The position numbers and the translations under genes were made by a program. Below the pieces are notes generated by a model. The model searched no databases. It worked only from the letters and a program-made list of their open reading frames with translations, and was not told where the DNA came from. From Trichuris trichiura (lineage: Eukaryota > Nematoda > Enoplea > Trichinellida > Trichuridae): a stretch of 64,000 nucleotides of DNA. The DNA lies in assembly GCA_037903355.1 (NCBI GenBank), contig JBAJFE010000023.1, forward strand, positions 744,001-808,000, given 5' to 3'. Below are positions 47,183-57,834 of the stretch, in pieces (positions within the stretch are counted from its first letter, which is position 1; each line of letters opens with the position of its first letter).

Positions 47183-47233
47183 TAATAATAATACTTGAAC
47201 ACAGGGTGCTTCGTAACGGGATGGGATTTCATA
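47183..47233. repeat. short (AAT)n and PLE tail
   Basis: A short AAT tract (47183-47194), then about 39 bp that match, reversed, the tail following other PLE termini (CGTAACGGGATGGGATTTCAT). Confidence 0.6.
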
Positions 47234-47576
47234 GTGTATGGTCTTCTACGGCTTTTCCCGTTTACCTGTTGTGCTTGTATCTGTAAATTAGACGAAACAA
47301 CTGCTCTACCAACGGATGGATGAGCCGTTATTAAGAAAAAGTACAGATATCAATACACTCAACTTTTTAATGTTCAAAGCTTTCGGAACTCCACCACTTC
47401 ATTGACGACGGAACTAGAGCGATCCGAAAGCTTTGAACATTAAAAAGTTGAGTGTATTGATATCTGTACATTTTCTTAATAACGGCTCATCCATCCGTTG
47501 GTAGAGCAGTTGTTTTAGTTTAATTACAGATAACAGCACAACGAAAAAACGGGAAAAGCCGTAGAAGACCATACAC
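47234..47576. repeat. PLE-derived foldback, same family as the 6.5-kb element
   Basis: A near-perfect palindrome: left arm 47234-47385, right arm about 47418-47576, both matching the terminal repeats of the PLE at 6548-9079 (CTACCAACGGATGGATGAG, ACAGATATCAA, TTCAAAGCTTTCGG). The whole coding region is absent. The right arm keeps a hammerhead-like core at 47402-47431, but its first base is T (TTGACGA) and one stem II base is changed, so it is probably inactive. The left arm has lost most of its core. Confidence 0.85.

Positions 47577-47633
<57 letters not shown>
47577..47633. repeat. (AAT)n microsatellite
   Basis: Uninterrupted AAT tract between two foldback elements. Confidence 0.95.
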
Positions 47634-47689
47634 TTCGAAAGACTGGGTGTCTTTTAACAGGCTTTGGTTGTTTCATAGTTGTTCCTCTG

Positions 47690-48096
47690 GTTCACGGGTT
47701 TGGCCTGTTGGATGTATCTGTAAGTAGACTTCAAAATGCCCTACCAACGAATGGATGAGCAAATTGTTAGAGAAAATACAGAATTTGTAATTTCTCTAAC
47801 AATTTGCTCATCCATTCGTTGGTTTTCAAAGTGCAAAAGTTTTATTACGGAATTATTCCCGTTTAATGTGTTAAATAACTCCGGAGCTTTCAGGTCGACC
47901 GAGACCCGTCTTCAGCGGTTGTGAGTTATCCGGAGTTATTTAACACATTAAACGGGAATAATTCCGTAATAAAACTTTTGCACTATGAAAACATACGCTC
48001 CCGTACCAAGAAACCACATTTTCAAATCCATTCATTGGTAGGGCATTTTGAAGTCTACTTACAGATACATCCAACAGGCCAGACCCGTCAACCAGA
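47690..48096. repeat. PLE-derived foldback with nested palindromes
   Basis: Three nested inverted repeats: outer arms of about 68 bp (47690-47757, 48028-48096, CTGGTT..GGATGTATCTG); a palindrome of about 31 bp at about 47744-47823 (CAACGAATGGATGAGC..); and a 54-bp perfect pair at 47831-47884 and 47930-47983 with a hammerhead-like core in its loop. It is related to the element at 467-660. Confidence 0.85.
47884..47915 (-). ncRNA. hammerhead ribozyme-like motif
   Basis: Minus strand: CTGAAGA (47915-47909), stem II GGGTC/GACCT, GAAAGCT (47891-47885), cleavage base C at 47884. Helix I is the best in the window: CCG/CGG at the core, then an internal loop and ATAACT/AGTTAT. These bases differ from other copies while pairing is kept. 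Confidence 0.7.
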
Positions 48097-48097
48097 G

Positions 48098-48098
<1 letters not shown>

Positions 48099-48185
<87 letters not shown>
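48099..48185. repeat. (AAT)n microsatellite
   Basis: About 28 AAT units follow the outer arm of the foldback. Confidence 0.95.
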
Positions 48186-48186
<1 letters not shown>

Positions 48187-48261
48187 GGACATTAACAAAA
48201 CAACTTATAGTAAAGAGAAGTAACACATGTTAGTTCAAAATCCTGCACATCTTAAATCTCT

Positions 48262-48568
48262 TACTGTAGGGCAGACTCGCCAAGTTGGGTTGCAAGAAGC
48301 AAGATCGAATACTGCGGCGTATCATAGTACAGGTGGTCAACACGCAAATAACGGTGAAATGACTGACCTTGCTGCTTGTTCTTTCAAGTTAACCATGTAG
48401 CCATTCTGTTCTGCCTTTACCGAAGCCTGAGCCAAAATATACGCTTTATGTTCAGTCTTACGCAACAACACAACGCGACAACGGAACCGACGACAGCATA
48501 ATCGGTGTTGGTTTTCTTATTATGTGTTTTTGCAGAAGAACAAACCTGATTACTTTCAGGGTACTGTA
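48262..48568. repeat. MITE-like element (TACAGTA family)
   Basis: The right end ACCTGATTACTTTCAGGG..TACTGTA matches the terminal repeat of the elements at 52.6 and 59.2 kb. The left end TACTGTAGGG is weaker. The centre has the GCCTGAGCC..TATACGC motif of the family. Confidence 0.5.
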
Positions 48569-49188
48569 AACTTTTTGGACTAAATGTTTCTTATTCAAGC
48601 AGCATTTTTTAGACATAAAATATTGACAGCAAAGCCGATTCACAACTTGCTCACACTAGAAGAAAGAAATAGTTATGTTAAAGGAGAGATGGCGCCGCAG
48701 CTTGAACATCAATTGTTCGCACTGTATTTTTTATTGCTCTTCTCGAAAAAATTTGCATAGTCGAAAGTTCAAAGAATGAAGTTTTTCAAACTGATTCTAC
48801 TAAAAGTGTCAACCAACAAATTAAAACTGAACGCGGCATTTACTTCGTCTTACAATACGGCTGACGTAACGCGGTGTTGTAATGTACAACTGCAAGCGCG
48901 CATTCTAAAATATTCAAATCACGTCAGTAACGAAACAGTAAAGGCACCGCTATTGAAAAAAAAACTATTTAATTTAACCTGAGAATCATAAGTACTGTAC
49001 AAGTACTGCCGGCAGCTTGTACTTCAAAAATATCAACTTGTTAACAATATCCAACTATAACACAAGTAAAGCATCATTGAATAATTGGACGTAGACTTCT
49101 TTTTTTTTTAAAATTGGTGCAATCCATACACATACCCAACAGATGCGTAAGCGGAAGCGTTGCCTACTTCATTAACCTATCGCTTTTG

Positions 49189-51403
49189 TCAGGAGCGGCA
49201 AGTCGCCTCCGCAGAAGTCTCTTCGTCGCCTACTGCAGTCGTTTCATTTTTGTCGCCGCCTTCTTCACTCCTTGAAGGAGCACCGCTTTCTCCGTTGTTT
49301 TCTCTTTCGTCTTCGTAAAATTCGCCTTCGTGGCGAACTGTCTCGTCAACAACATAGTCTGCGTAAAAGTAAAAAATTTCCAAAGTTGATCAACAAAAAC
49401 AAAATTGCTTCCGAAATACCGGGAAGATGTTCATCCGTATGGTCGACCTCTCTGTCGCCATTGTCGCTTTTCAGTATTGCGGTTAACGAATCCATTGTTT
49501 CGTGTATGCCAACGGAGGGACATGCAGGCATGGCGTGAATATTCTGCATTACCTTGCAGCTAAAAACAAAAGAAAAAAAATTCGTTTCCATCAAATAAAG
49601 CGCTCCGTAATTATTATAAATATACATATATAAGCATTGCCGCTTAAAATGGGCTTACACGATGCTTCTTAAATGTAGTTCCGAATTGGCATTGGTCATG
49701 TTTGAAGGCGCAATGTGTAAACAATTGTCCGGAATGTAGTAGTCGTGATATTCAGTGTACGGTAACTCTAAACGGACAACATATGATAACAAATAATGAG
49801 CGGACAAAAATAGCGCGTACTGTTGGGTACATTTTTTCCTACGGCCAACGACGTTTCGTAGGTCCAACAACGAGCAACGTTTCTTATTGTATAACCGCCA
49901 CCGCCGAGCAACAAAAGTGGTATATTTTGCTGACGTACAAACTTGACGCAACTGCCGTGACCTAAACGGAGTAAAATTTAAATTCTGATTTTATTTTAAT
50001 CCATTACCTCGAATGGTAAGGTTGAAACATCCTAAACGATCGCCGGTCAACGAATCGGCTCCACATTGCATCACGATCGCGTTCGGTTTGAAACGTTCAA
50101 TTGCTTCGCTAACAACCTATCGAGAAAGCGTACGGTTAATTTGAATAATTTATGCAAAATAATTTCCAACCGGACGAAAGACAGTTTCGTACGTATCGTC
50201 CGTTATTCCTTCTTTTAAGGGAACATTGACGGCGTAGAAAGTTCCCTTTTCCAAACCGACATCCTAAAATGATAATCAGGTACAATTTTGAAAAAACCAT
50301 TGCAGCTATACGCCTATATGTCCAGTGCCGGGAAAGAATTCACCGCCTTTATGAAATGAGACGGTTAAAACTCTGTCCGTTGTATAAAAGGCTTCTTCAA
50401 CGCCGTCGCCGTGATGACAGTCTATGTCAATGTACATTACGCGCTCGTGAGTTCTGGCAGTTCAAATAGACATATATACATATACGCTTTTGTCGTGTAA
50501 CATTGTACTTACATCAGTAATTCGAGAATAGCTAAAACAATGTCGTTTACGTAACAAAATCCGGATGCCTCCCATCGTTTTGCATGATGAAGACCGCCGG
50601 ACCAATTTATCCCAATATAGGCAGATCCTTTGTTAAGTCGGTCGGCCGCGTCTTATAGGAAAAACGCTTAAAAGTCAATTTCTTCGTGTTAAACGAAAAA
50701 GCGTATTACCTATTGAACCGCCGGCCGATTTACGACAAAATTCAATTAAACCGGGAAAGATGGGACAATCTTCGCCAACGTTGACTACAAAAAATTGATC
50801 ATCATTGATTGAATAGAGAAAGGTAAGCTGACATTTTTGCTTATACTTCTCTTCGGATACTTCGATGTCGTTGCTGACGTTCTGCAGAAATTCTATATAA
50901 TCGTCGCTGTGAAATTGCGTTAACTCCTCGAAAGTGGCGTCATGCGGGCGCTTAAGGCAAAGCAAAAAAATGAACAAAAATGGCTGGTAAAATTACGGTA
51001 TTGCTTACAAGGATGTACATGTCGTTGCATAGACCGTAGCCGCAAATCAACGCGTGAGCCATACGCATTCGATGAGGTTTCATCACGTGTCCTTTGCCGT
51101 AATGGTAATTGCCGATCAGAGCTAAAGCGACAGTAATACATTAGCTTGAGCCGAGGCGGCAATAGCCAAACAAGTGAAAGCACAAATGAAGGTTTCAACC
51201 GAAATGGCTTAAAAACAAGAATGTAATCGCTTATTAAAACTCTAGAAAACAAATACATGAAATGACAAAGCCGTAGTAAATCCAAAAGAAAGAAAACTCG
51301 ACACGTTGAGCGACTTACAATCGTAATAGTAAACGACTTCTTTTCTGAAATTTCTGGCTGCCGACTGGCTCATCAGTTCGTCGTAAACGCTTTCGGTCAA
51401 CAT
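49189..51403 (-). CDS. class I histone deacetylase (HDAC1/2-like, divergent)
   Basis: Twelve exons: 51403-51319, 51121-51009, 50950-50833, 50784-50710, 50651-50513, 50453-50312, 50263-50171, 50116-50008, 49961-49821, 49767-49659, 49559-49420, 49358-49189. Phase holds throughout (477 residues; HDAC1 is 482). Zinc-site and catalytic motifs are intact: [10 protein letters not shown] (tandem His), [16 protein letters not shown] (metal ligands), [12 protein letters not shown] (Asp) and [17 protein letters not shown] (transition-state Tyr). PYTEYHDYY and APSNMTNAN favour HDAC1/2 over HDAC3. The tail is acidic without the KEE/lysine-rich block of HDAC1. It removes acetyl groups from histone lysines in nuclear corepressor complexes. 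The start follows an in-frame TAG. The 48-nt intron 50832-50785 is needed for KFNVGEDCP. Confidence 0.95.
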
Positions 51404-52645
51404 TTTGCTACCGCCGACAATTGCTCGGCCGTCTTTTGGAGTCAATCGCTAAATGTGATAATCAGGTTCGATGACTACAGACTGCTGCTTCGGGAACAAG
51501 GAAAAGCTCCAATAATCTCGAAAAATTATTAATTTTTTTAAACTACGAGCATTCCAAGTTGTACACGTCGAAGCGCAGCTCACGCGCGCGTCTGCTTGGT
51601 TGGATTTCAATCGTAAGAATTCAACAAAAAGTCAAACTTTTGGCAAAGAATCTATCATCAACGTTGAGGGCAGAAACCGTGCTCTTCACCTGATTAACGG
51701 TTTGATTGCCTCCTTTTCAGCGCTTCTATTATTTTAAATAAACACGTTCTTAAAACCTGCGCATTAATAATTTGCTCGTACTCGCTAAAATTTAAAAACG
51801 GAATGAACTATGGTAATAGGTGTGTTTCAATTCTATCGTCTTTGAATGAGCAGGTTTTTTTAAAAAATAACCATTTTAAATACTTCTTCCCATCCGAAAC
51901 GCAAATGCTTATTGGCTTCTGTTGAACCTGCGGAAGATAGGTACCCGTTAAACCTGAAAATCCTTGAGCGCTCCCAAAAAATTTGCGTTATTGTCGACTC
52001 GTTTAGTGATTAAAGTCTGCCGCAATAGCTGCCCGAAAACATCAGCTATCATACGGTAGTGCTAAAAGACAATCAGGTTCATACAGCAACTCGTGCACTT
52101 CGCAAAAACCTTAGTACGAATTAAAGACCATACAAAAGAGACTGTTCTAGTGAAAACCGTAAAAGATACTAGTCTACCAGCAAATACGCAAAATTGTAAA
52201 TAGTATTTGTTCCAACTACGCTAAATATGCTCAAGTTCACTTAGAGAAAAATTTTAGCGGCAAAAAAGGTACATTCCATTTTGAGTTAGAATATTCAAAT
52301 GGTTTAGCGACGTTCGCGTATGGCGCAATGTTTCAATAGGGGAAGCATGCAAGGGCCAAAATTTGTTGTGAACTTTTACGCCTACCCTTACTTGTCGGTA
52401 TGATATCTGCCTAAAACAAGAGTGTTGAAAAAAAATTTAGATACAGCAAAAAAAGCAGCATCGAAAAATAGAATTTTTCACTTAATATATATGTGTATGA
52501 GTATCTATGCTTGGTTTTTTTGCCAAATAATAATTTAAAAAATTAGTAACTGCATGAAGAAAAATAAGTATAGCAATATTAATGAGTCCAAAAAAAACGT
52601 AGGAATGGCGAATTGGAGTCTCTTCTTTCAACTGATCGCAGACAA
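51404..52645. other. intergenic, HDAC 5' flank
   Basis: AT-rich with ACCTG/CAGGT motif copies near 51470, 51955 and 52080. No gene recognised. Confidence 0.45.
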
Positions 52646-52972
52646 TACAGTACCCTAACAATAATCAGGTTTGTTGTACTCGTACACGTAAGAACGAGAC
52701 AAGAAACACTGATTACGCTGTTATGCGACCCACTATCGTATCGTTACTTTGCCAGTAACCTTTTTCCGACTTTAACTAAGCCTAAACCTAAGCATGAGGC
52801 TTATATTTGGGCTTAGGTTTAGGTAAGGGCAAAACAAGGCAGTCAAATGGTTCCTACAACGAAAACGTGCATTTTTCGGACAATACGCGCGCGAAAAATG
52901 ATTAATCGAATTTTTTTACGTTACTGTACATTCGCGAGAACAGTAAACTTGATTATCGTCATCATTACAGTA
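52646..52972. repeat. MITE with TACAGTA termini and TTAGGC-like centre
   Basis: The ends are inverted repeats of about 38 bp: TACAGTACCCTAACAATAAT.. at 52646 and the reverse complement of TACTGTAATGATGACGATAA.. at 52972. The first and last bases TA may include the target site. The centre folds on TAAGCCTAAACCTAAGC / GCTTAGGTTTAGG. No coding capacity. Confidence 0.75.
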
Positions 52973-55160
52973 TTGTTTGCCAGCAAATAGAGAAAGAGAC
53001 AAACAAACGGCTTATTCTCGCTGGAATGTTGGTGGCCGCTCAAAAATTCAATAGGCTGCAAGCTTTCGCAATCGATTGACCGCATCGATACGCGCTTTAA
53101 AAAAATTTAACGAAAAAAGCTGCTTGCGTTGCGCGGCGGACGCGTAAACAATTACGGGACGAAACTGGAGCGTACCTTAGCTAATCGAGAAGGCGTAACG
53201 GAAATTTCATCCTAAACGACCATCCGATTCCCTAGTTGACCATAGTCAATATAGTCATTCTTTTTTAACGACCAATTTGACTGCGGGATGACATAGTTTA
53301 AAAATTAAACGACGATACGTGTATTGTAAGCGCCTTGCTGGAAAATATGCTGTCATTCAAAACCCGCATACTTGGCGCGAAGGAACTTAATTACTAAATT
53401 TACGGTTGGCCCTGAGCGGGATTTTTTTTCCAATGGGAATAGTCTGCTGCAACCCGTCATAAGCAACGGTCGGTCTCGGTCACTGGCTATCCTACAAAAC
53501 AGAAATAATTTAAACTTCCCATATTTGGTAGTGCCCATTGAAGAATCCATCGAAGTGCGTCGATCAGTTTTCAATGTGAGACAAGAAAATTCATTCGTCA
53601 TTCATTCGCTTGCCAATCCATTAACTTTCGGTCTGGAGGCAACGTGGTTCACCAGGTTGCTGTACACATTTTTGTTCCTTTTATTTTTTTTAAAAAATAA
53701 ATACACTTTTCTTGTATGTACGTTGACAAAACTGTCGTAAAGCTGTTCATTCGTAAATTTTTTACAATGAACTTTCCAGCGTACACCAATACCGAACGAA
53801 AAACTTTTGAAAAACAAAACGCGGGTCCGGCGCAAACAAAAACGTGATTAAACCTCATTTGCATATGTTAAGGCTAAAAACTTGTAGGCTTAAATATGTT
53901 TACGCTTCTCTATTTTATTGGCTGCTTGATTGGGCTATTTGTTGTACGGTTAATTGGTGGCAAAACGTGCTTGGCGGAAGTTAAGCACTTCCATACGAGA
54001 AGCGCGGCAGCGGAAGAGGAAAACTTGAACAACACTCAACCGGCTTGGGCGAACGGACAAAAGAAGGCAACTACCAACGTCCTTCCATGGCAAATTGACT
54101 TTTTCCGACCAAAGTTGACACACTTATAAAACACCAACGGATTGGTCGACAGCGGACGAAGCTTGTCACTTTGCTTCTTGGCAAATGCAACGCTTCTTCG
54201 GATAGCAATCGAAACTGCTTTCGCTAATGTTGCCAACAATTTTAACTTCCTTTTTACGCCGTCCTGAATCAATGGCCCAATACGGTTGGCAACACAAATA
54301 ATGGCGGTTGTTTATTAGGTTGCACTTTCGAGTGGTCAATGCTCATTAACGTCTGCCAACGTCCGGACCATCGAACAAGCCAACAATGATGCTGTCGCCT
54401 CTGCCAACTTCGTATAGCCAAATACATACTCATTCACATTCAGTTTTCCAACAACCAAAACCAGTTGAATGGTGGATCATTTCACTCGCGTCGCAAAGTA
54501 TTCCCATATTCTTTTTTGGTAAGTAAAAGCTTCGATTGTACATGCATTCACAAGCAGACCATATATGGATAATCATTAGAAAAGACGCTAATACATTGAT
54601 TGGCTAATTTGAGAATATGCAAATTTGCTGCTCGCAAATTGAATCCATTCTTCTCTGCAACGAATGATTAATCATCGTACGCTCTCAATGATTTCCTATT
54701 CGCAATTAACATCAATGAAACTGAAGCATAAACAGTTCGGTTGTTCTAATCGAAGTTTCATCGTGCGGACTGTACAAATTCGGTTAAGTCTTTTTTTGGC
54801 GTAAAAATGGCAGCGGACAAATGATAAATAGCCGACCGGACGAGCGGCAAATGTTTTCCCCATTGGTTGAGTAACAAAAAGCTAAGAAGAAGATTTTCAT
54901 AATTACGATGCTTCAAGATGGATTGGATACTTTGAGAAAAAGAGGTGAACAACTTAGGCTTCAATACGTCTTCCCCGCGTCGGCTAAGATTCTCTAAGCG
55001 CTCAGCTTAATAATCGTCCGCCGAAAGGCATTGATTTGCTCGCCTTTCGCAAGCAAGCCAACAAAGTAGTAAGCTATTGAACGATGGTTGCGCGGTAAAA
55101 GTTGGCAAGCCATTCAAAATTGTTTAAAATAGATCCCGCTCAAATTTTTTTAAAAAATAC
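52973..55160. other. intergenic, no gene recognised
   Basis: Several open frames of 70-120 codons, mostly from non-ATG codons. One (53896-54129, plus) begins with ATG and a hydrophobic stretch (MFTLLYFIGCLIGLFVVRLI) but has no further support. Confidence 0.4.
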
Positions 55161-55164
55161 CAAA

Positions 55165-56385
55165 ACGCAGCGCCGTCGCCTGGAGAGCAAAGGCAAAAAG
55201 CGTAGACAACGATTAACTATTGCTTCAGAGACGTTTTTATGCCTTTTTTTGAAAAGTATTCAAATTTCAATTAGAAATAAGCAACACGGAAAGCGATAGC
55301 GCGGGCCTCGACTCTGTCTAATCATTGAGAAAACAAAAAAAAACATCGTATATTCATTAAATAACTTTTAGCGGTAAGGCTAAAGCCAGAATTTGCATAA
55401 AGAAAGAAAGTAGCTTACTTTTCCTCGTTTTATTTCGTACAAATACACACTACAAGTTTGATTGTTTGTCGTCGACGCAAATTCTTTTGAAAAAATGGCA
55501 CCGTAGGAGTGGCCTTCTCATTATGAGAATAAATTCCTTCAATGATCAAAGCTTTAAGCCTAAGCCTAAGCCTAAGTCACCTACTTTACTACAAGCCGAT
55601 CTATTTATTCTTTTTTATTAGTATTTTTTAAACTATTCTCTTAATTCTTCCTAACTTTGATATACTATCATCCGAATACCCGAATTTCATCAACGCGTCT
55701 ACAATATGCTCTTTCTTCCATTTTTAACTATAACGCTATTTGTAATCGTACGAACTGTTGTTAAGCAGTTTGTTATCACCGTCAGATGTCTGCGCTAACC
55801 TGTTGCGACACTCTTTTAGCGAACAGGTTGACCAATCGGAAAAAAACTTTCCAAATCTTCAATATACACCAATGCCTTGGATATACATTGACCAATCGAT
55901 TCCCATTTTCTTTTTCTTACGCGATAGTTAACTTTTCAAAAAGTTGGCGTCCCTCTCTTAAATACACATATATATAGCCGTAAGAGAGTATATAACATTC
56001 CGTAATGTTTCGGATATTTACATAATACGTGTTAGCCAATCAGTGCAACAAAATGAAATGTTTTACTATTATTATTATAACTATTATTATTAATTTTTTA
56101 AAATATTACTTGTAGTGCGTATTTCTGCGAAATAAAATGAGGGAAAGTAAGCTGCTTTCTTTCTTTATGCAAATTATAGCTTTAGCCTTATCGCTAAAAC
56201 TTATTTAGTGAATATACCATGTTTTTGTTTTTTCCTCAATGATTAAACAGAGTCGGCGTTTTCCCGCGCTATCGCTTTCTATGTTGCTTATTTCTAACTG
56301 AAAATTGAATACTTTCCAAAAAAGGCATAAAAACGTCTCTCAAGCAATAGTTCTTTCCCTTTGCTCTCCAGGCGACGTCGCATCA
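55165..56385. mobile_element. foldback element with inverted arms of about 280 bp
   Basis: The left arm (about 55165-55458) and right arm (about 56107-56385) are inverted copies with roughly 85-90% agreement by eye. Matching landmarks are GTCGCCTGGAGAGCAAAG / CTTTGCTCTCCAGGCGAC, GAGACGTTTTTATGCC, AAGCGATAGCGCGGG and TTTGCATAAAGAAAGAAAG. The unique centre of about 650 bp has a run of four CCTAAG-type hexamers (55555-55576) and no transposase. It is probably a non-autonomous DNA element with long terminal inverted repeats. Confidence 0.85.
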
Positions 56386-57834
56386 TTTTAAGTTTATTAT
56401 TATTATAATTATTATAAAAACAGAGACGGTAAATTATTCGCTGAGAACTCTCACGGTCGCAGGCCAAATGCGGACATTATTTCCGCGTAAATATATTTCA
56501 TTTTTGCTTAACATTTTTGACAAAAAGCAATCTGGTAACGTTTGCGTAAAATGACTAACGTTAATGGGTACGTTTCCTAATTCATTCATTGACACGACCC
56601 GATATTAATGTAGGCAAATAATGGAATGAATGAATGAACATCAGTTTACACTGCTTCGACGAAGACGAAACGTGTTTATAGCAAATTATGACCAAAGGCG
56701 TCGCTTTCTATTTTGCATATTCGTAAAATGAAGCAAAGAAAGTCTTTTCCGCCTTAAGCAAAGGAAACAAAAATAAATTAACCCGAAAGGCCACGCAGAT
56801 AAGCCAATTAAAATCAATGATAATAATGAGTTATATTTTACTCCATTTCTACGTGGTTTTTATGGACGCGCGTAACGATTGAAATTCAATTGCGTACATT
56901 TCTACGCTAACACAACTACGGCGGCTGACCATTCATTAAACGCGTCAATGAATTGACAAATTGCCGTTAAGCATTCATTCAAAGCTGACCACACGCAACA
57001 TGTACTCGAATAACCGAAAAGTTATTCACCAAAGGGGAAAAAGGCAGTTTATGCAAATTAAGTTTGGAGGGCTAAAAAAACGTCATTCATATGCACGCCG
57101 CCATCCCGTATTTCGGCAGTTACGCGCGCAAACTTAGCGCGTAGTATCAAAGCATCGACCGGCGCGATTCAACCTGGACAACTTCAAGGTAGATCAATTA
57201 AGAGCGGGAAAAGACGTCGTCATTAACTCGACGACGACGACGACGACGACGCGACCAACATACGCTTTGAGAACAAATCTTTTGATGCCAATGAAGAAAG
57301 GCCGAACTTGGGAATACTCAAGTCGGATTGGCTCGACAAGAATTTTTTTTTAAATGGCAAATACCGGTCGCTTCTGACCTTTTTCCGTAACCAAACTCGG
57401 ACGGCATTTTTGCTTTCGATCAAAAAATGATTCCGCCAATCGAAACTGCGCACACAGAGCGCACGTAGCACTTTCGTTGTCGAGAGGCGACGGCATTTGT
57501 TAAGCCAATTTTGGCGCTCACCTCCGTATTCAAATCAGATGGCAAATCATCGTTACTCCAACAGCTTTGTTTGACCAATGACTGCGCGGTAAACTTTTAA
57601 ATTTTCACCGGTAGCAGGCGAACACCGCGCGCTCTCACATTAACTTCAATGTGAATCGATTTCCGAAAAGACCGACGACTACGACGACGACGACGACAAA
57701 ATCGTTTGACAAACCAACTTGTGTTTAAGAGTTGTAGTTGGCAACGGAGATTGGCGCGGACGTGAAAAGGAAAACAAAAATGTCCATACAATGAATCAAC
57801 GAAACGACGACGACCAAGGCGGCGGCAACGGGAT
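56386..57834. other. intergenic, 5' flank of the channel gene
   Basis: Contains a short (ACG)n run at about 57229-57252 and another GAC-rich run near 57675. No gene recognised. Confidence 0.45.

Noticed and set aside
42961..48185. Regularly spaced repeats resembling a CRISPR array
   Set aside because: They are (AAT)n microsatellites between transposable elements in a eukaryotic genome.
53372..53740. 122-codon plus-strand frame
   Set aside because: Begins at TTG and has no motif; likely chance.
53896..54129. 77-codon frame with a hydrophobic start
   Set aside because: No homologue recognised, no splice or poly(A) support; one hydrophobic stretch is not enough.
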